From an uncultured Lachnospiraceae bacterium (GTDB lineage Bacteria > Bacillota > Clostridia > Lachnospirales > Lachnospiraceae), in contig CAJUPF010000047.1 in the NCBI GenBank assembly GCA_910588565.1, forward strand, positions 1-26,176: a stretch of 26,176 nucleotides of DNA, written 5' to 3'. Below, one piece after another: positions 7,365 through 15,542 of the stretch. Both the position numbers and the translations under genes were made by a program. Below the pieces are notes generated by a model that saw only the letters and a program-made list of their open reading frames with translations, was not told where the DNA came from and made no database searches. Positions within the stretch are counted from its first letter, which is position 1, and every line of letters begins with the position of its first letter.

Positions 7365-8399
7365 ATGTCAGTAAAAGAAACCTATTATATCGGGGAACAG
7401 AGCCTTACGTTTCCAAAGGATGTTTACCTGATTTCCAGCGCTTCCGTCGTCGGGAAAAAAGAGGGCGAAGGCCCGTTGCGTGATTTGTTTGATATGATAT
7501 GTGAAGATGATAAATTTGGCGAGGATACCTGGGAGATGGCAGAAAGCACATTACAGAAGGAAGCGTTGTCTCTTGCCATGGGAAAAGCCGATGTAAAGCC
7601 AGAAGATATCCGTTATCTGTTTGCCGGGGATTTACTGGGGCAGAACATCGCGACTTCTTTTGGGCTGATGGATTATGAAATCCCACTGTTTGGCTTGTAT
7701 GGCGCCTGTTCTACGGCAGGGGAATCGCTTTCTTTAGCCGCTATGTGCGTGGGCGCCGGGTATGCCAGGATGGCTGCGGCGCTTACATCCAGCCACTTTG
7801 CCAGTGCGGAGAAACAGTTTCGATTTCCCCTGGAGTATGCCAATCAAAGACCCGTATCAGCTACCTGGACTGTCACCGGAAGCGGAGCCTTTCTCCTGTC
7901 CTCCAAAAAGGGAAAAGCGCGAATTACCGGAGTTACCACTGGTAAAATCGTAGATATGGGAATCAAAGATTCTATGAATATGGGAGCCGCCATGGCTCCT
8001 GCCGCGGCAGATTTAATCGCGCAGAATCTGGAAGATTTTAACCGTACCCCTTCTGATTACGATAAAATTATAACAGGAGATTTGGGGTATGTGGGACAGG
8101 AGATTTTGATCAATCTGTTACAGAAGAAAAAAATCGATATTACCAGTGTGCATGAAGACTGCGGTATTCTGATCTATGATAAGGAAAAGCAGGGCACAGG
8201 TTCCGGCGGTTCCGGCTGCGGATGTTCCGCGGTAACATTAAGCGCCCACTATCTTCCAAAGCTGGAAGACGGAACACTGAAGCGGATTTTATTTGTTCCG
8301 ACCGGGGCGCTGCTGTCCACAGTAAGCTTTAATGAAGGACAGAATGTGCCGGGGATTGCTCATGGAGTAGTGATCGAATATGTGGGAAAGGAGGCATAG
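7365..8399 (+). CDS. spoVAD: Stage V sporulation protein AD
   Basis: This encodes 344 residues from ATG 7365, which has AGGAGAG 6 bases upstream. An in-frame ATG at 7344 lies upstream of that site and is unlikely to be used. SpoVAD has a thiolase/ketosynthase-like fold and binds dipicolinic acid; with other SpoVA proteins it moves Ca-DPA into the spore during sporulation and out during germination. Family marks seen are DVYLISSASVVGKKEGEGPL, LFAGDLLGQ, FGLYGACSTAGESL with the conserved Cys, SSHFASAEKQFRFPLEY, and the C-terminal GSGGSGCGCSAV. spoVAE starts 3 bases after the stop. No spoVAC lies upstream. Confidence 0.96.
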   Translation: MSVKETYYIGEQSLTFPKDVYLISSASVVGKKEGEGPLRDLFDMICEDDKFGEDTWEMAESTLQKEALSLAMGKADVKPEDIRYLFAGDLLGQNIATSFGLMDYEIPLFGLYGACSTAGESLSLAAMCVGAGYARMAAALTSSHFASAEKQFRFPLEYANQRPVSATWTVTGSGAFLLSSKKGKARITGVTTGKIVDMGIKDSMNMGAAMAPAAADLIAQNLEDFNRTPSDYDKIITGDLGYVGQEILINLLQKKKIDITSVHEDCGILIYDKEKQGTGSGGSGCGCSAVTLSAHYLPKLEDGTLKRILFVPTGALLSTVSFNEGQNVPGIAHGVVIEYVGKEA

Positions 8400-8401
8400 C
8401 G

Positions 8402-8758
8402 ATGGAGTATTTGAATGCATTCTGGGTAGGCGGTCTGATTTGTGCGCTTGTTCAGATTTTAATGGAAAAAACCAAAATGCTGCCAGGGCGGATTATGGTA
8501 TTGCTGGTATGCAGCGGCGCTGTGCTGGGTGCAGTTGGCATATACCAGCCCTTGATTGATTTTGCCGGAGCCGGGGCGTCGGTGCCGCTGCTGGGATTTG
8601 GCAATACGCTTTGGAAAGGCGTAAAAGAGGCTGTGGAAAGCGAAGGATTTCTGGGTATTTTTATGGGAGGCCTGAAAGCAAGCGCAGTGGGTATCTGCGC
8701 GGCTTTGGTATTTGGTTATCTTGCCAGTCTGGTGTTTGAACCAAAAATGAAGTCGTAA
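8402..8758 (+). CDS. spoVAE: Stage V sporulation protein AE
   Basis: This is a 118-residue membrane protein with the conserved SpoVAE pattern: FWVGGLICALVQILM at the N-terminus, GRIMVLLVCSGAVLGA, then GFGNTLWKGVKEAV and a last helix ending FGYLASLVF. About four helices are expected. It works with SpoVAD in Ca-DPA transport across the inner spore membrane. The start is 3 bases after spoVAD with AAGGAGG inside the end of spoVAD, so the two are one transcript. Members are normally 115-120 residues, so this copy is complete. Confidence 0.95.
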   Translation: MEYLNAFWVGGLICALVQILMEKTKMLPGRIMVLLVCSGAVLGAVGIYQPLIDFAGAGASVPLLGFGNTLWKGVKEAVESEGFLGIFMGGLKASAVGICAALVFGYLASLVFEPKMKS

Positions 8759-8806
8759 GATACCGTTTCCTGGGTGTATAGAAATGAAAAAACTGCACAG
8801 ACTATC

Positions 8807-8830
8807 TGTGGATTTAGGAATAAATCCACA
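8807..8830 (+). other. Perfect 10-bp hairpin upstream of the lipoprotein gene
   Basis: TGTGGATTTA (8807-8816) and TAAATCCACA (8821-8830) are perfect inverted repeats around GGAA. No T-run follows, so a Rho-independent terminator is unlikely. It ends about 12 bases before the lipoprotein ribosome binding site, so it could mark mRNA processing, stabilise the 5' end, or be an operator. Confidence 0.5.
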
Positions 8831-8858
8831 TGAGTAGGAAAGGAGGAGTCATTTCATT

Positions 8859-9320
8859 ATGAGAAAACTTGGGAAACTGCTGTTTTGCTGTATCTTAAGT
8901 ATATCTCTTCTGTCCATGGCGGCCTGCGGCAGAGACGCCAACAACAATGCATCCAACAATAACGGAAGCGGCAGCGAGTCAGCAGCAGACAATAAAAACA
9001 ATGACGCCAACACAGACAATGCGAACAATGGAAATGGCGGTGTTGTAGACGATATGACAGATGCGGTAGAAAATACCGGAGATGCAATTGTGGATGGAGC
9101 AGAAGACATTGGAAATGATGTGGAAAATGCAGCTGATGATGTGACTGGAAACGGAACTGACAGTAATACCGGAAACGGAACGAACGGAACCGGAACAACT
9201 GGAACCGGAGTAAACGGAAACGGCGCTGACGGAACCGATACAAACAAAACCGGATCAAAGGCAGATGACACGAAAGACAAAAATGACAAAAACACTTCCA
9301 AAGACAAAACTGCCAAATAA
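8859..9320 (+). CDS. Low-complexity secreted lipoprotein
   Basis: This encodes 153 residues. A lipoprotein signal peptide (MRKLGKLLFCCILSISLLSM) ends in a lipobox-like MAAC with the lipidated Cys at residue 23. The mature part is almost entirely Asn, Gly, Asp, Thr, Ala and Lys. The middle (about 65-100) has DDMTDAVENTGDAIVDGAED-like repeats suggesting amphipathic helix. It is followed by a Gly-Asn-Thr repeat built on GGAAC-like DNA units (about 9149-9240) and a Lys/Asp tail. No enzymatic domain is visible. It resembles a membrane-tethered spacer or wall-associated filler and lies tail to tail with a penicillin-binding protein gene. The AAAGGAGGAG site before ATG 8859 is strong. Long frames on the opposite strand are only reflections of the repeat. 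Confidence 0.82.
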   Translation: MRKLGKLLFCCILSISLLSMAACGRDANNNASNNNGSGSESAADNKNNDANTDNANNGNGGVVDDMTDAVENTGDAIVDGAEDIGNDVENAADDVTGNGTDSNTGNGTNGTGTTGTGVNGNGADGTDTNKTGSKADDTKDKNDKNTSKDKTAK

Positions 9321-9325
9321 TTAAG

Positions 9326-9367
9326 AAAGAAGTGAAAATGGAATATTCCATTTTCACTTCTTTTTTT
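9326..9367. terminator. Bidirectional palindromic terminator
   Basis: Bases 9326-9363 form a perfect 38-base palindrome centred on the GGAATATTCC at 9340-9349. A T-run follows on the plus strand (9361-9367); the minus-strand copy ends in fewer T. It should stop both the lipoprotein transcript and the convergent penicillin-binding protein transcript. Confidence 0.9.
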
Positions 9368-9369
9368 AA

Positions 9370-11997
9370 TTAATTATCGTCGTCTTCGCTATCTTCAAAG
9401 TCGTTTCTTTTGTTATCCAGAGCATCCGGTTTGTCTTTTTTGTTATCCAGAGCGCTCTCGTCGTTCACTTCGTCAGCAATTTGCGGAATCTCTATGGCAG
9501 CAGGTGCAGTATGCAGTGTACAGCTGTTGGCGGAACCGCCGGATACCAGATAAGGGCCGTCGGCAGAGCCAGGAGAGCCGCCTGAAATATATACACCGTT
9601 TACCCGCTCCGGACAGAACTCTGTTGCCAGCATACCAGACTCAGCGCAGACAGTGACATTGACATGGTGGTTGCAGTATTCTGTCGGCACGCTTCCTTCA
9701 GCGAAATATTCTGTAGAAACCATACTGCCCCGCGGATCGGAATCGCAGAGCCCTGCAACAGACAATCTTCCGGATTTCCGGCAGACGGTTGCGGTGGTAA
9801 TATCGTCCGGCATAATAAAATCTTTGTATTCCAGACCTTCATGCACCCGTGCCATAACAGCCCTCCAGATGGATTTTGGATAGGACGTGGTGCCGGATTC
9901 CTGCGGCGTATTGTCGTCAAAGCCGCCCCATACCACACAGGTATAATAAGGTGTATATCCTGCAAAAAGAGCGTCCCGGTTTTTGGTAGTCGTCCCGGTT
10001 TTTCCGGCAATCGCCATATTTCCAAAATTGACAGCCGTACCGGTTCCCTTTGATACAACATCCTGCATAGCGCTTGTAAGGAGCCATGCCGTGGAATCTT
10101 TTAATACGCCATGTGTCTGCGGCGTATTGTCAATCAGGACATTCCCGTCATGATCAAGGATTTTGGTGTAGAAGCGCGGTTTAATGTAAGTGCCGCTGTT
10201 TGCAATTGCAGCATAAGCGGCTGTCAGCTCTAAATTGGTTACGCCTCTGGTAATTCCCCCTAAGGCAAGCGCCTGGTTATTATCATCATCCACCAGCGTA
10301 GTAAATCCGAAATCCTGCAGATAACTAAATCCCAGGCTTGTCCCGATTTCAGTTAATGTCTTTACGGTAACAATATTAATGGAGCTGGTAATGGCTGACC
10401 GCAGTGTGGTAAAACCTCGGAAGGAGTTATCGTAGTTTCGCAGGGGCGTTCCGTTCTCATAGGAATAAGGGGCATCGTCCTGTACGGAAGCCAGCGTCAG
10501 TCCGCCGCTGTCAAGGGCAGGCGCATAAGCCGCAAGAACTTTAAACGTAGAACCTGGCTGTCTGGTGGTATCTGTAGCCCGGTTTAGTGTTTTGCTGGCA
10601 GTTTTATCGCCTCTTCCGCCTACGATTGCCGCCACTTCACCGGTTTCCTGGTTCATCAGGGTGAGCGCAGCCTCTGGCTGCAGTGTAAAGGTGACGGTTT
10701 CACCGCCTTCCACAATTTTATCGCCTGCTCCCATAATCTCAGCTTTATAGGCGTCAATTGCTGCCTGGGCCTCTTCTATGGAAGCAAAATTCAGGCTGTA
10801 ATCGCTGTTGGCGGACTGATAATAAGAGAGCATGGTCTGCTCGCTGTAATTGGCAAAGCTGCCGTCCTGCTTTTCAATTGTAAGCCGATAGGAAAAGGAG
10901 TGCTTTGCATCTGTCGGATAATTGGCCGGATTATTGATTTCCTCATCGCAAATCGCCTGCAGGATGGGGTCTTGCGTGGAATAAATCGTCAAACCGCCGT
11001 TATAAAGCGCTTTGTAAGCCTGTGTTTCGGTATAGCCTTTCAGATCAATCAGATCCTGGATAATCTGATCGGTCAGTTCATCCACAAAGTAAGACGTAAT
11101 GGATTCCTCTTCCACGACCGTATTGACCACTTGGATTCGATCATACACATCATCTGACATGGCGCTGTTAAACTCGTCCTGTGAGATATACTCGTGTTTT
11201 AGCATGTTTGTCAATACCTTTTCCCGCCGCTCCGCATTTTTATCCGGGTTGCTGATGGGGTTCAGGCGGGAAGGATTTTGTGTAATTGCGGCTATAACGG
11301 CGCATTCGGACAGCGTCAGATCCGCGGCATTTTTGTTAAAATAGCGTCTGGAAGCTGCCTGGACACCCAGTGTATTCTGCCCTAAATTGATCGTGTTCAG
11401 ATAATTTTCCAGAATCCAGTCTTTGGATACTTTTTTCTCAAGCTGCACGGCAAGATACTGTTCCTGGAGCTTTCGCTTAAACTTGTCTGTCATAGAAGAT
11501 TCACTGGTCCAGCTTGTAAAGACATTGTTCTTCAAAAGCTGCTGCGTGATCGTGCTGGCGCCCTCAGAAAAATGGCCGCTGGTAATGCCGACAATTCCGG
11601 CACGGATAATGCCTTTTAAATCAATGCCGTTGTGTTCGTAGAACCGTTCATCTTCAATTGCAACAAATGCATGCTGCAAGTGGAGGGGTATTTCATCAAT
11701 GGTAGCATAGACACGGTTAGAACCGGTCGCAACCAGTTTGGCAATCTGGTTGCCGTCTTTGTCGAGAACCGTAGACAGAAATCCTGTAGGGGTTGCATCA
11801 TCAAGATTAATTTCAGGCGCAGCGTCAATTACGCCCCGGATCATGCCAAACCCTGCGCATCCGCCTAATACAACAATCGCTAAAAGGCATACGAGCAGAG
11901 TTTTCAGAAATATAATGCTGAATTTTTTGCCAATCATTGTACCTTTGGAAGTAAGCTGTTTTTCACGCTTACGTGTACTATTCCTTCCGTAGTTCAT
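9370..11997 (-). CDS. Class A penicillin-binding protein (glycosyltransferase plus transpeptidase)
   Basis: This 875-residue bifunctional enzyme polymerises and crosslinks peptidoglycan. A cytoplasmic basic tail precedes one helix at about 26-50. The GT51 glycosyltransferase domain (about 85-270) has EDERFYEHNGID with catalytic Glu115, and GASTITQQLLKN. The transpeptidase domain has Ser483 in the SxxK box GSTFK, the SIN motif at 539-541, and the KTG motif at Lys666. The tail after about 770 is polar and acidic, ending EDSEDDDN, with a 10-residue repeat around ALDNK encoded by a 30-bp direct repeat (9408-9423 and 9438-9453). The start is set by GGAGG on the minus strand at 12003-12008. A TATAAT on the minus strand at 12022-12027 is a likely -10, with a poor -35. 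Confidence 0.95.
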   Translation of the reverse strand: MNYGRNSTRKREKQLTSKGTMIGKKFSIIFLKTLLVCLLAIVVLGGCAGFGMIRGVIDAAPEINLDDATPTGFLSTVLDKDGNQIAKLVATGSNRVYATIDEIPLHLQHAFVAIEDERFYEHNGIDLKGIIRAGIVGITSGHFSEGASTITQQLLKNNVFTSWTSESSMTDKFKRKLQEQYLAVQLEKKVSKDWILENYLNTINLGQNTLGVQAASRRYFNKNAADLTLSECAVIAAITQNPSRLNPISNPDKNAERREKVLTNMLKHEYISQDEFNSAMSDDVYDRIQVVNTVVEEESITSYFVDELTDQIIQDLIDLKGYTETQAYKALYNGGLTIYSTQDPILQAICDEEINNPANYPTDAKHSFSYRLTIEKQDGSFANYSEQTMLSYYQSANSDYSLNFASIEEAQAAIDAYKAEIMGAGDKIVEGGETVTFTLQPEAALTLMNQETGEVAAIVGGRGDKTASKTLNRATDTTRQPGSTFKVLAAYAPALDSGGLTLASVQDDAPYSYENGTPLRNYDNSFRGFTTLRSAITSSINIVTVKTLTEIGTSLGFSYLQDFGFTTLVDDDNNQALALGGITRGVTNLELTAAYAAIANSGTYIKPRFYTKILDHDGNVLIDNTPQTHGVLKDSTAWLLTSAMQDVVSKGTGTAVNFGNMAIAGKTGTTTKNRDALFAGYTPYYTCVVWGGFDDNTPQESGTTSYPKSIWRAVMARVHEGLEYKDFIMPDDITTATVCRKSGRLSVAGLCDSDPRGSMVSTEYFAEGSVPTEYCNHHVNVTVCAESGMLATEFCPERVNGVYISGGSPGSADGPYLVSGGSANSCTLHTAPAAIEIPQIADEVNDESALDNKKDKPDALDNKRNDFEDSEDDDN

Positions 11998-12064
11998 AAT
12001 AGGCCTCCTTTATATGGAATCATTATAGCAAAAAGTTCTTTATAAGGAAAGTACCCTTTTTTCA

Positions 12065-12093
12065 TTGATTCAGACAAAATAGTATGATAGTAT
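12065..12093 (+). promoter_or_regulatory. Possible promoter of the yigZ-like gene
   Basis: TTGATT (12065-12070) and TAGTAT (12088-12093) are 17 bases apart. The -10 is weak (four of six). It is the best candidate in the divergent region shared with the penicillin-binding protein gene. Confidence 0.4.
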
Positions 12094-12180
12094 ATCAAAG
12101 AAAACGGATGACTGTTACAGTGCGTAGCCATAAGCGGAACGTGACGCAGAGTGTGAGAAATAAATAAGGAGCGGACAGAT

Positions 12181-12831
12181 ATGAGAGCAGTATACACAGG
12201 CGGCGAAGGTGAAATTACAGAGAAAAAATCCAGATTTATTGCAACCGTTCGTCCGGTAGAGTCAGAAGAAGAGGCTGTGGCGTTTATTGCTGAGATGAGG
12301 AAGAAATACTGGGATGCAAGGCATAACTGTTCTGCGTTTGTAATTGGGCGCAGCCAGGAGTTAAGCCGGTGTTCCGATGACGGGGAGCCAAGCCAGACAG
12401 CAGGCAGGCCGATGTTAGACGTGCTGCTGAAAGAAGAGCTTCATAATACGGCAGTTGTTGTAACCCGCTATTTTGGCGGTACGCTTCTTGGCACGGGCGG
12501 GCTTGTGCGTGCGTATCAGAAAGCAGTGCGGCAGGGACTGGCCAACAGTGTTATTATTGATAAGAAGCCAGGCAGAACTCTTACCATACAGACCGATTAT
12601 AATGGGCTTGGCAAAATACAGTATATTCTGGCACAGCAGAATATTTTTACGATAGATACAGAATATGCGGAAGCTGTGGAACTCCATGTTATGGTTCCTT
12701 TGGGGGCAGGTGACAGGCTTACGGAGGATATCACGGAAGCTACCGGAGGGGCGGCCCGTTATATCTGGGGTCAGGAAGTAGAATTTGCAGTAATCGACAA
12801 GGAAATAAAAATTTTTGAAAAAAAGTGTTGA
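12181..12831 (+). CDS. YigZ/YvyE family protein (IMPACT N-terminal domain)
   Basis: This is a 216-residue protein with the two-domain layout of YigZ and YvyE. The IMPACT/UPF0029 domain (about 1-125) has the signature DDGEPSQTAGRP, then NTAVVVTRYFGGTLLGTGGLVRAY. A smaller C-terminal ferredoxin-like domain (about 135-210) follows. The eukaryotic relative IMPACT regulates the Gcn2 kinase; the bacterial role is not established. The stop codon (12829-12831) lies inside the -35 box of the tRNA-Gln promoter, so the two units abut without a spacer and no terminator lies between them. Single-gene unit, divergent from the penicillin-binding protein gene. Confidence 0.9.
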   Translation: MRAVYTGGEGEITEKKSRFIATVRPVESEEEAVAFIAEMRKKYWDARHNCSAFVIGRSQELSRCSDDGEPSQTAGRPMLDVLLKEELHNTAVVVTRYFGGTLLGTGGLVRAYQKAVRQGLANSVIIDKKPGRTLTIQTDYNGLGKIQYILAQQNIFTIDTEYAEAVELHVMVPLGAGDRLTEDITEATGGAARYIWGQEVEFAVIDKEIKIFEKKC

Positions 12832-12856
12832 CAAATATGTTATAGCTGTGTATAAT
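12828..12856 (+). promoter_or_regulatory. Promoter of tRNA-Gln
   Basis: TTGACA (12828-12833) and TATAAT (12851-12856) are consensus boxes 17 bases apart. The -35 overlaps the stop codon of the preceding gene. TGTTG (12863-12867) and CAACA (12878-12882) can form a hairpin at the 5' end of the transcript. Confidence 0.9.
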
Positions 12857-12904
12857 AGCTATTGTTGGTTGAGACAGCAACACAACAACAAGTTACAGAT
12901 TCGA

Positions 12905-12976
12905 TGGCCCATCGCCAAATGGTAAGGCAACGGACTCTGACTCCGTCATTTCAAGGTTCGAATCCTTGTGGGCCAG
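12905..12976 (+). tRNA. tRNA-Gln, anticodon CTG
   Basis: This is a 72-base cloverleaf. The acceptor stem TGGCCCA pairs with TGGGCCA (12969-12975) with discriminator G12976. The anticodon stem ACGGA/TCCGT encloses loop CTCTGAC, giving anticodon CTG (codon CAG). The T arm has GGTTCGAATCC. CCA is not encoded. It has its own consensus promoter and terminator. A CTG anticodon implies a separate TTG-anticodon tRNA-Gln elsewhere. Confidence 0.95.
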
Positions 12977-12982
12977 CTTGAT

Positions 12983-13011
12983 AAGAGCATCACATTATGT
13001 GATGCTCTTTT
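12983..13011 (+). terminator. Terminator of tRNA-Gln
   Basis: A perfect stem of about 12 pairs centred on base 12996 (AAGAGCATCACA against TGTGATGCTCTT) is followed by a short T-run. Confidence 0.9.
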
Positions 13012-13052
13012 GTATAATCAGGAACTGTTAAGAAAGCAGAAAGGAGAGCAGT

Positions 13053-13766
13053 ATGTATTGTTTTGACAGTATTGTCCGATATAGTGAAATTGATTCCGGC
13101 AGGCATATGACATTGAGTGGAATTTTGGATTTGCTGCAGGATAGCTGTATTTTTCATTCTGAAGATCTGGGTATGGGGCTGGATTTTTTACAGGGGATAC
13201 AGCGGGCGTGGGTGCTTTCCTTTTGGCAGGTTATTATAAATCGTTATCCGAAACTGGGAGAGCGTGTCCATGCATACACCTGGCCGTATGATTTTAAGAA
13301 CTTTCTGGGCTGGCGTAATTTTAAACTGGAAGACGAAAGCGGCGGACTGATTGCCTGCGCCAATTCGATATGGACTTTTTTGGATACGGACAAACAGTGT
13401 CCGGCCAGGATTCCGCAGGAAATAGCTGACAGGTATTCTTATGAACCGCCATTTGAGATGAAGCGCGCCAGCCGGAAAATCCCGTTAGAAGAAGATATGC
13501 AGCCCAAGGCTCCGCTGTGTGTTGGGCGTTCCTGTATTGATACGAACATGCATGTGAACAATGGAAAATATATTATGATGGCGGAAGAATATCTGCCGGA
13601 AGGGTTTAAAGTACGCGAATTGCGGGCAGAATACAAAAAAGCAGCAGTTTTATCTGATATCATCTGTCCGAACGTAAAGGTAAAGGCAAATCAGGTTTTG
13701 GTATCATTGGAAAATGAAGTGGGAGAAGCCTTTGCAATAGTGGAATTTATGGAGGATAACATATGA
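13053..13766 (+). CDS. Acyl-ACP thioesterase
   Basis: This 237-residue protein has the double hot-dog layout of bacterial and plant FatA/FatB-like acyl-ACP thioesterases, which release fatty acids from acyl carrier protein. The first repeat starts YCFDSIVRYSEIDSGRHMTL. The second carries the signature DTNMHVNNGKY (163-173) with the expected catalytic Asn165 and His167. W-rich motifs (AWVLSFWQV, FLGWRNF) fit the substrate channel. ATG 13053 has a GGAG site upstream. The stop overlaps the next gene by 4 bases (ATGA), so it is coupled to the CvfB-like gene. The free fatty acids made could serve lipid recycling, but the acceptor pathway is not in the window. Confidence 0.9.
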   Translation: MYCFDSIVRYSEIDSGRHMTLSGILDLLQDSCIFHSEDLGMGLDFLQGIQRAWVLSFWQVIINRYPKLGERVHAYTWPYDFKNFLGWRNFKLEDESGGLIACANSIWTFLDTDKQCPARIPQEIADRYSYEPPFEMKRASRKIPLEEDMQPKAPLCVGRSCIDTNMHVNNGKYIMMAEEYLPEGFKVRELRAEYKKAAVLSDIICPNVKVKANQVLVSLENEVGEAFAIVEFMEDNI

Positions 13767-14605
13767 AATTAGGGGAAAAACAAAAGCTGACAGTCGTTAA
13801 AAAAGTAGATTTTGGCATATATCTAGCTAAGCAGCCGGAGGATGACGAGAGAGTTTTGCTTCCGGCAAAACAGGTGCCGGAGGGAACGGAGCTTGGCGAC
13901 GAGCTGGAAGTCTTTCTGTATAAAGATTCCCAAGACAGGCTGATTTCCACTACACATGAGCCGTACATTACGCTGGGACAGACAGCCGTTTTAAAAGTTC
14001 TGGAATTGGGGCGGATTGGAGCATTTTTGGATTGGGGACTGGAAAAGGATCTGTTTCTTCCATATAAAGAAATGACAAGAAAAGTGAAACCGCAGGATGA
14101 AATCTTAGTGACCTTATATATTGATAAAAGCAGCCGGCTCTGCGCAAGTATGCGGGGGATTTACGAGCTGTTGTCCAAAGATTCTCCTTATCAGAACGGC
14201 GATACGGTTTCCGGAAGAATCTATGAATTTAGCGGCAATTTCGGCACTTTTGTAGCAGTGGACGACAAATACTCAGCTATGATTCCTTCATTTGAGGACT
14301 GCGGCGGGTTTCAAATCGGAGATGTTATTGAGGCCAGAGTCACCAATGTCAAGCCGGATGGCAAACTGGATCTGACGATTCGGAAGAAAGCCTATATACA
14401 GATGGATGCAGATGCGCAGAAGGTATGGAACGTAATTGATGAATATGCCGGAGTGCTTCCGTTTAACGACAAAGCTTCGCCAGAAGTGATTTTGCGTGAG
14501 CTGCAGATGAGCAAAAACGCATTCAAACGTGCAGTAGGCCGTCTGTACAAAGAGCGGAAAATAGAAATTACTGACAGAAGCATACGAAAAATTCAGGAGA
14601 AATAG
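13763..14605 (+). CDS. CvfB-like S1-domain RNA-binding protein
   Basis: This 280-residue protein has tandem S1-type beta-barrel domains in roughly the first 210 residues (FGIYLAKQPEDDERVLLPAK; RIGAFLDWGLEKDLFLPYKE; FGTFVAVDDKYSAMIPSFE), then a winged-helix domain (about 220-280) with LQMSKNAFKRAVGRLYKERKIEI. This is the arrangement of CvfB/YitL proteins, which bind RNA; CvfB affects virulence gene expression in Staphylococcus. A ribosome binding site (GGAGG) lies inside the end of the thioesterase gene, and the flavoprotein gene starts one base after the stop, so all three form an operon. The target RNA is unknown. Confidence 0.9.
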   Translation: MKLGEKQKLTVVKKVDFGIYLAKQPEDDERVLLPAKQVPEGTELGDELEVFLYKDSQDRLISTTHEPYITLGQTAVLKVLELGRIGAFLDWGLEKDLFLPYKEMTRKVKPQDEILVTLYIDKSSRLCASMRGIYELLSKDSPYQNGDTVSGRIYEFSGNFGTFVAVDDKYSAMIPSFEDCGGFQIGDVIEARVTNVKPDGKLDLTIRKKAYIQMDADAQKVWNVIDEYAGVLPFNDKASPEVILRELQMSKNAFKRAVGRLYKERKIEITDRSIRKIQEK

Positions 14606-14606
14606 A

Positions 14607-15506
14607 ATGTATGATGTTATAATTATTGGCGGCGGCCCGGCCGGTTTAGCGGCAGCAGTTTATGCAGCAAGGGCATGCCTTCATACGCTGCTGCTCGAAA
14701 AGCAGCCTATGGGAGGCGGACAGATATTAAATACGGCAGAAGTAGATAATTATCCGGGAATTCCAGGTGCAAACGGTTTTGAACTGGGTCAGAAGTTTGC
14801 GGATCATGCAAAACGCCTGGGTATAGAACCAAGAACGGAGGAAGTCACAGCGGTTGACTGCCTGGCTTCCGTCAAAAAAGTAATTACCAATAAAGGCACA
14901 TACGAAGCAGCCAGTCTGATCTATGCGGCAGGCGCCCGGCATAGAACTCTTGGTGTGCCAGGGGAAGAAACCTTTGCAGGAAGAGGAGTATCGTACTGTG
15001 CAACCTGTGACGGCGCATTTTTGCGTGGAAAAACCGCAGCTGTAGTCGGCGGCGGAGACGTGGCTTTGGAAGACGCGCTCTTTTTAGCCAATATTTGCCG
15101 GAACGTTTTCCTGATACACAGAAGAGATACCTTCCGGGGCGCAAAATCACTGCAGAACCGGGTAATGGCAACAGAAAATATCGAACTTATTTTAGATACC
15201 ACAGTGGAAGAAATCCATGGGGAAACAGGCGTAACAGAACTTCTTATCCGTAACAAAAAAGAAGACAGGACTTCCTGTCTGGTGGTAGACGGCATATTTA
15301 TTGCCGCGGGCATTCTGCCATATACAGATCTGCTGAAAGGACAGGTGGAACTGGATGAAAACGGCTATATTATCGCAGATGAATCCTGCCGGACAAATGT
15401 GAAAGGCGTCTATGCAGCGGGCGATGTCAGAACGAAAGCGCTGCGGCAGATTATTACAGCTGCGGCAGACGGCGCAAACGCGGTTTCGGCTATAGAAAAA
15501 AGATAA
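14607..15506 (+). CDS. Thioredoxin-reductase-like flavoprotein
   Basis: This 299-residue enzyme has the low-molecular-weight thioredoxin reductase layout. The FAD motif is GGGPAG (8-13). The redox pair CATC is at Cys131 and Cys134 in SYCATCDGAF. The NADPH-domain motif GGGDVALEDALFLA, then HRRDTFR, points to NADPH rather than ferredoxin as donor. The C-terminal FAD box is GVYAAGDV. No thioredoxin gene is adjacent, so the partner is uncertain and it may be a paralogue of the main TrxB. The usual GGGDSA is GGGDVA here, a mild change. The start has an AGGAGA site 6 bases upstream at the end of the CvfB-like gene. Confidence 0.9.
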   Translation: MYDVIIIGGGPAGLAAAVYAARACLHTLLLEKQPMGGGQILNTAEVDNYPGIPGANGFELGQKFADHAKRLGIEPRTEEVTAVDCLASVKKVITNKGTYEAASLIYAAGARHRTLGVPGEETFAGRGVSYCATCDGAFLRGKTAAVVGGGDVALEDALFLANICRNVFLIHRRDTFRGAKSLQNRVMATENIELILDTTVEEIHGETGVTELLIRNKKEDRTSCLVVDGIFIAAGILPYTDLLKGQVELDENGYIIADESCRTNVKGVYAAGDVRTKALRQIITAAADGANAVSAIEKR

Positions 15507-15542
15507 AATTATAATTAACATTTGTTTTACAAAAAAAATAGG

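Noticed and set aside
8849..9357. Two long minus-strand open frames opposite the lipoprotein gene
   Set aside because: They are rich in Ser/Phe/Pro or Arg/Phe/His, as expected from the complement of a Gly/Asn/Thr repeat. They have no ribosome binding site, and the plus-strand lipoprotein has a clear signal peptide and lipobox.
10565..11992. Plus-strand open frames within the penicillin-binding protein gene
   Set aside because: They are short, lack ribosome binding sites and lie opposite conserved motifs of a clear class A enzyme.
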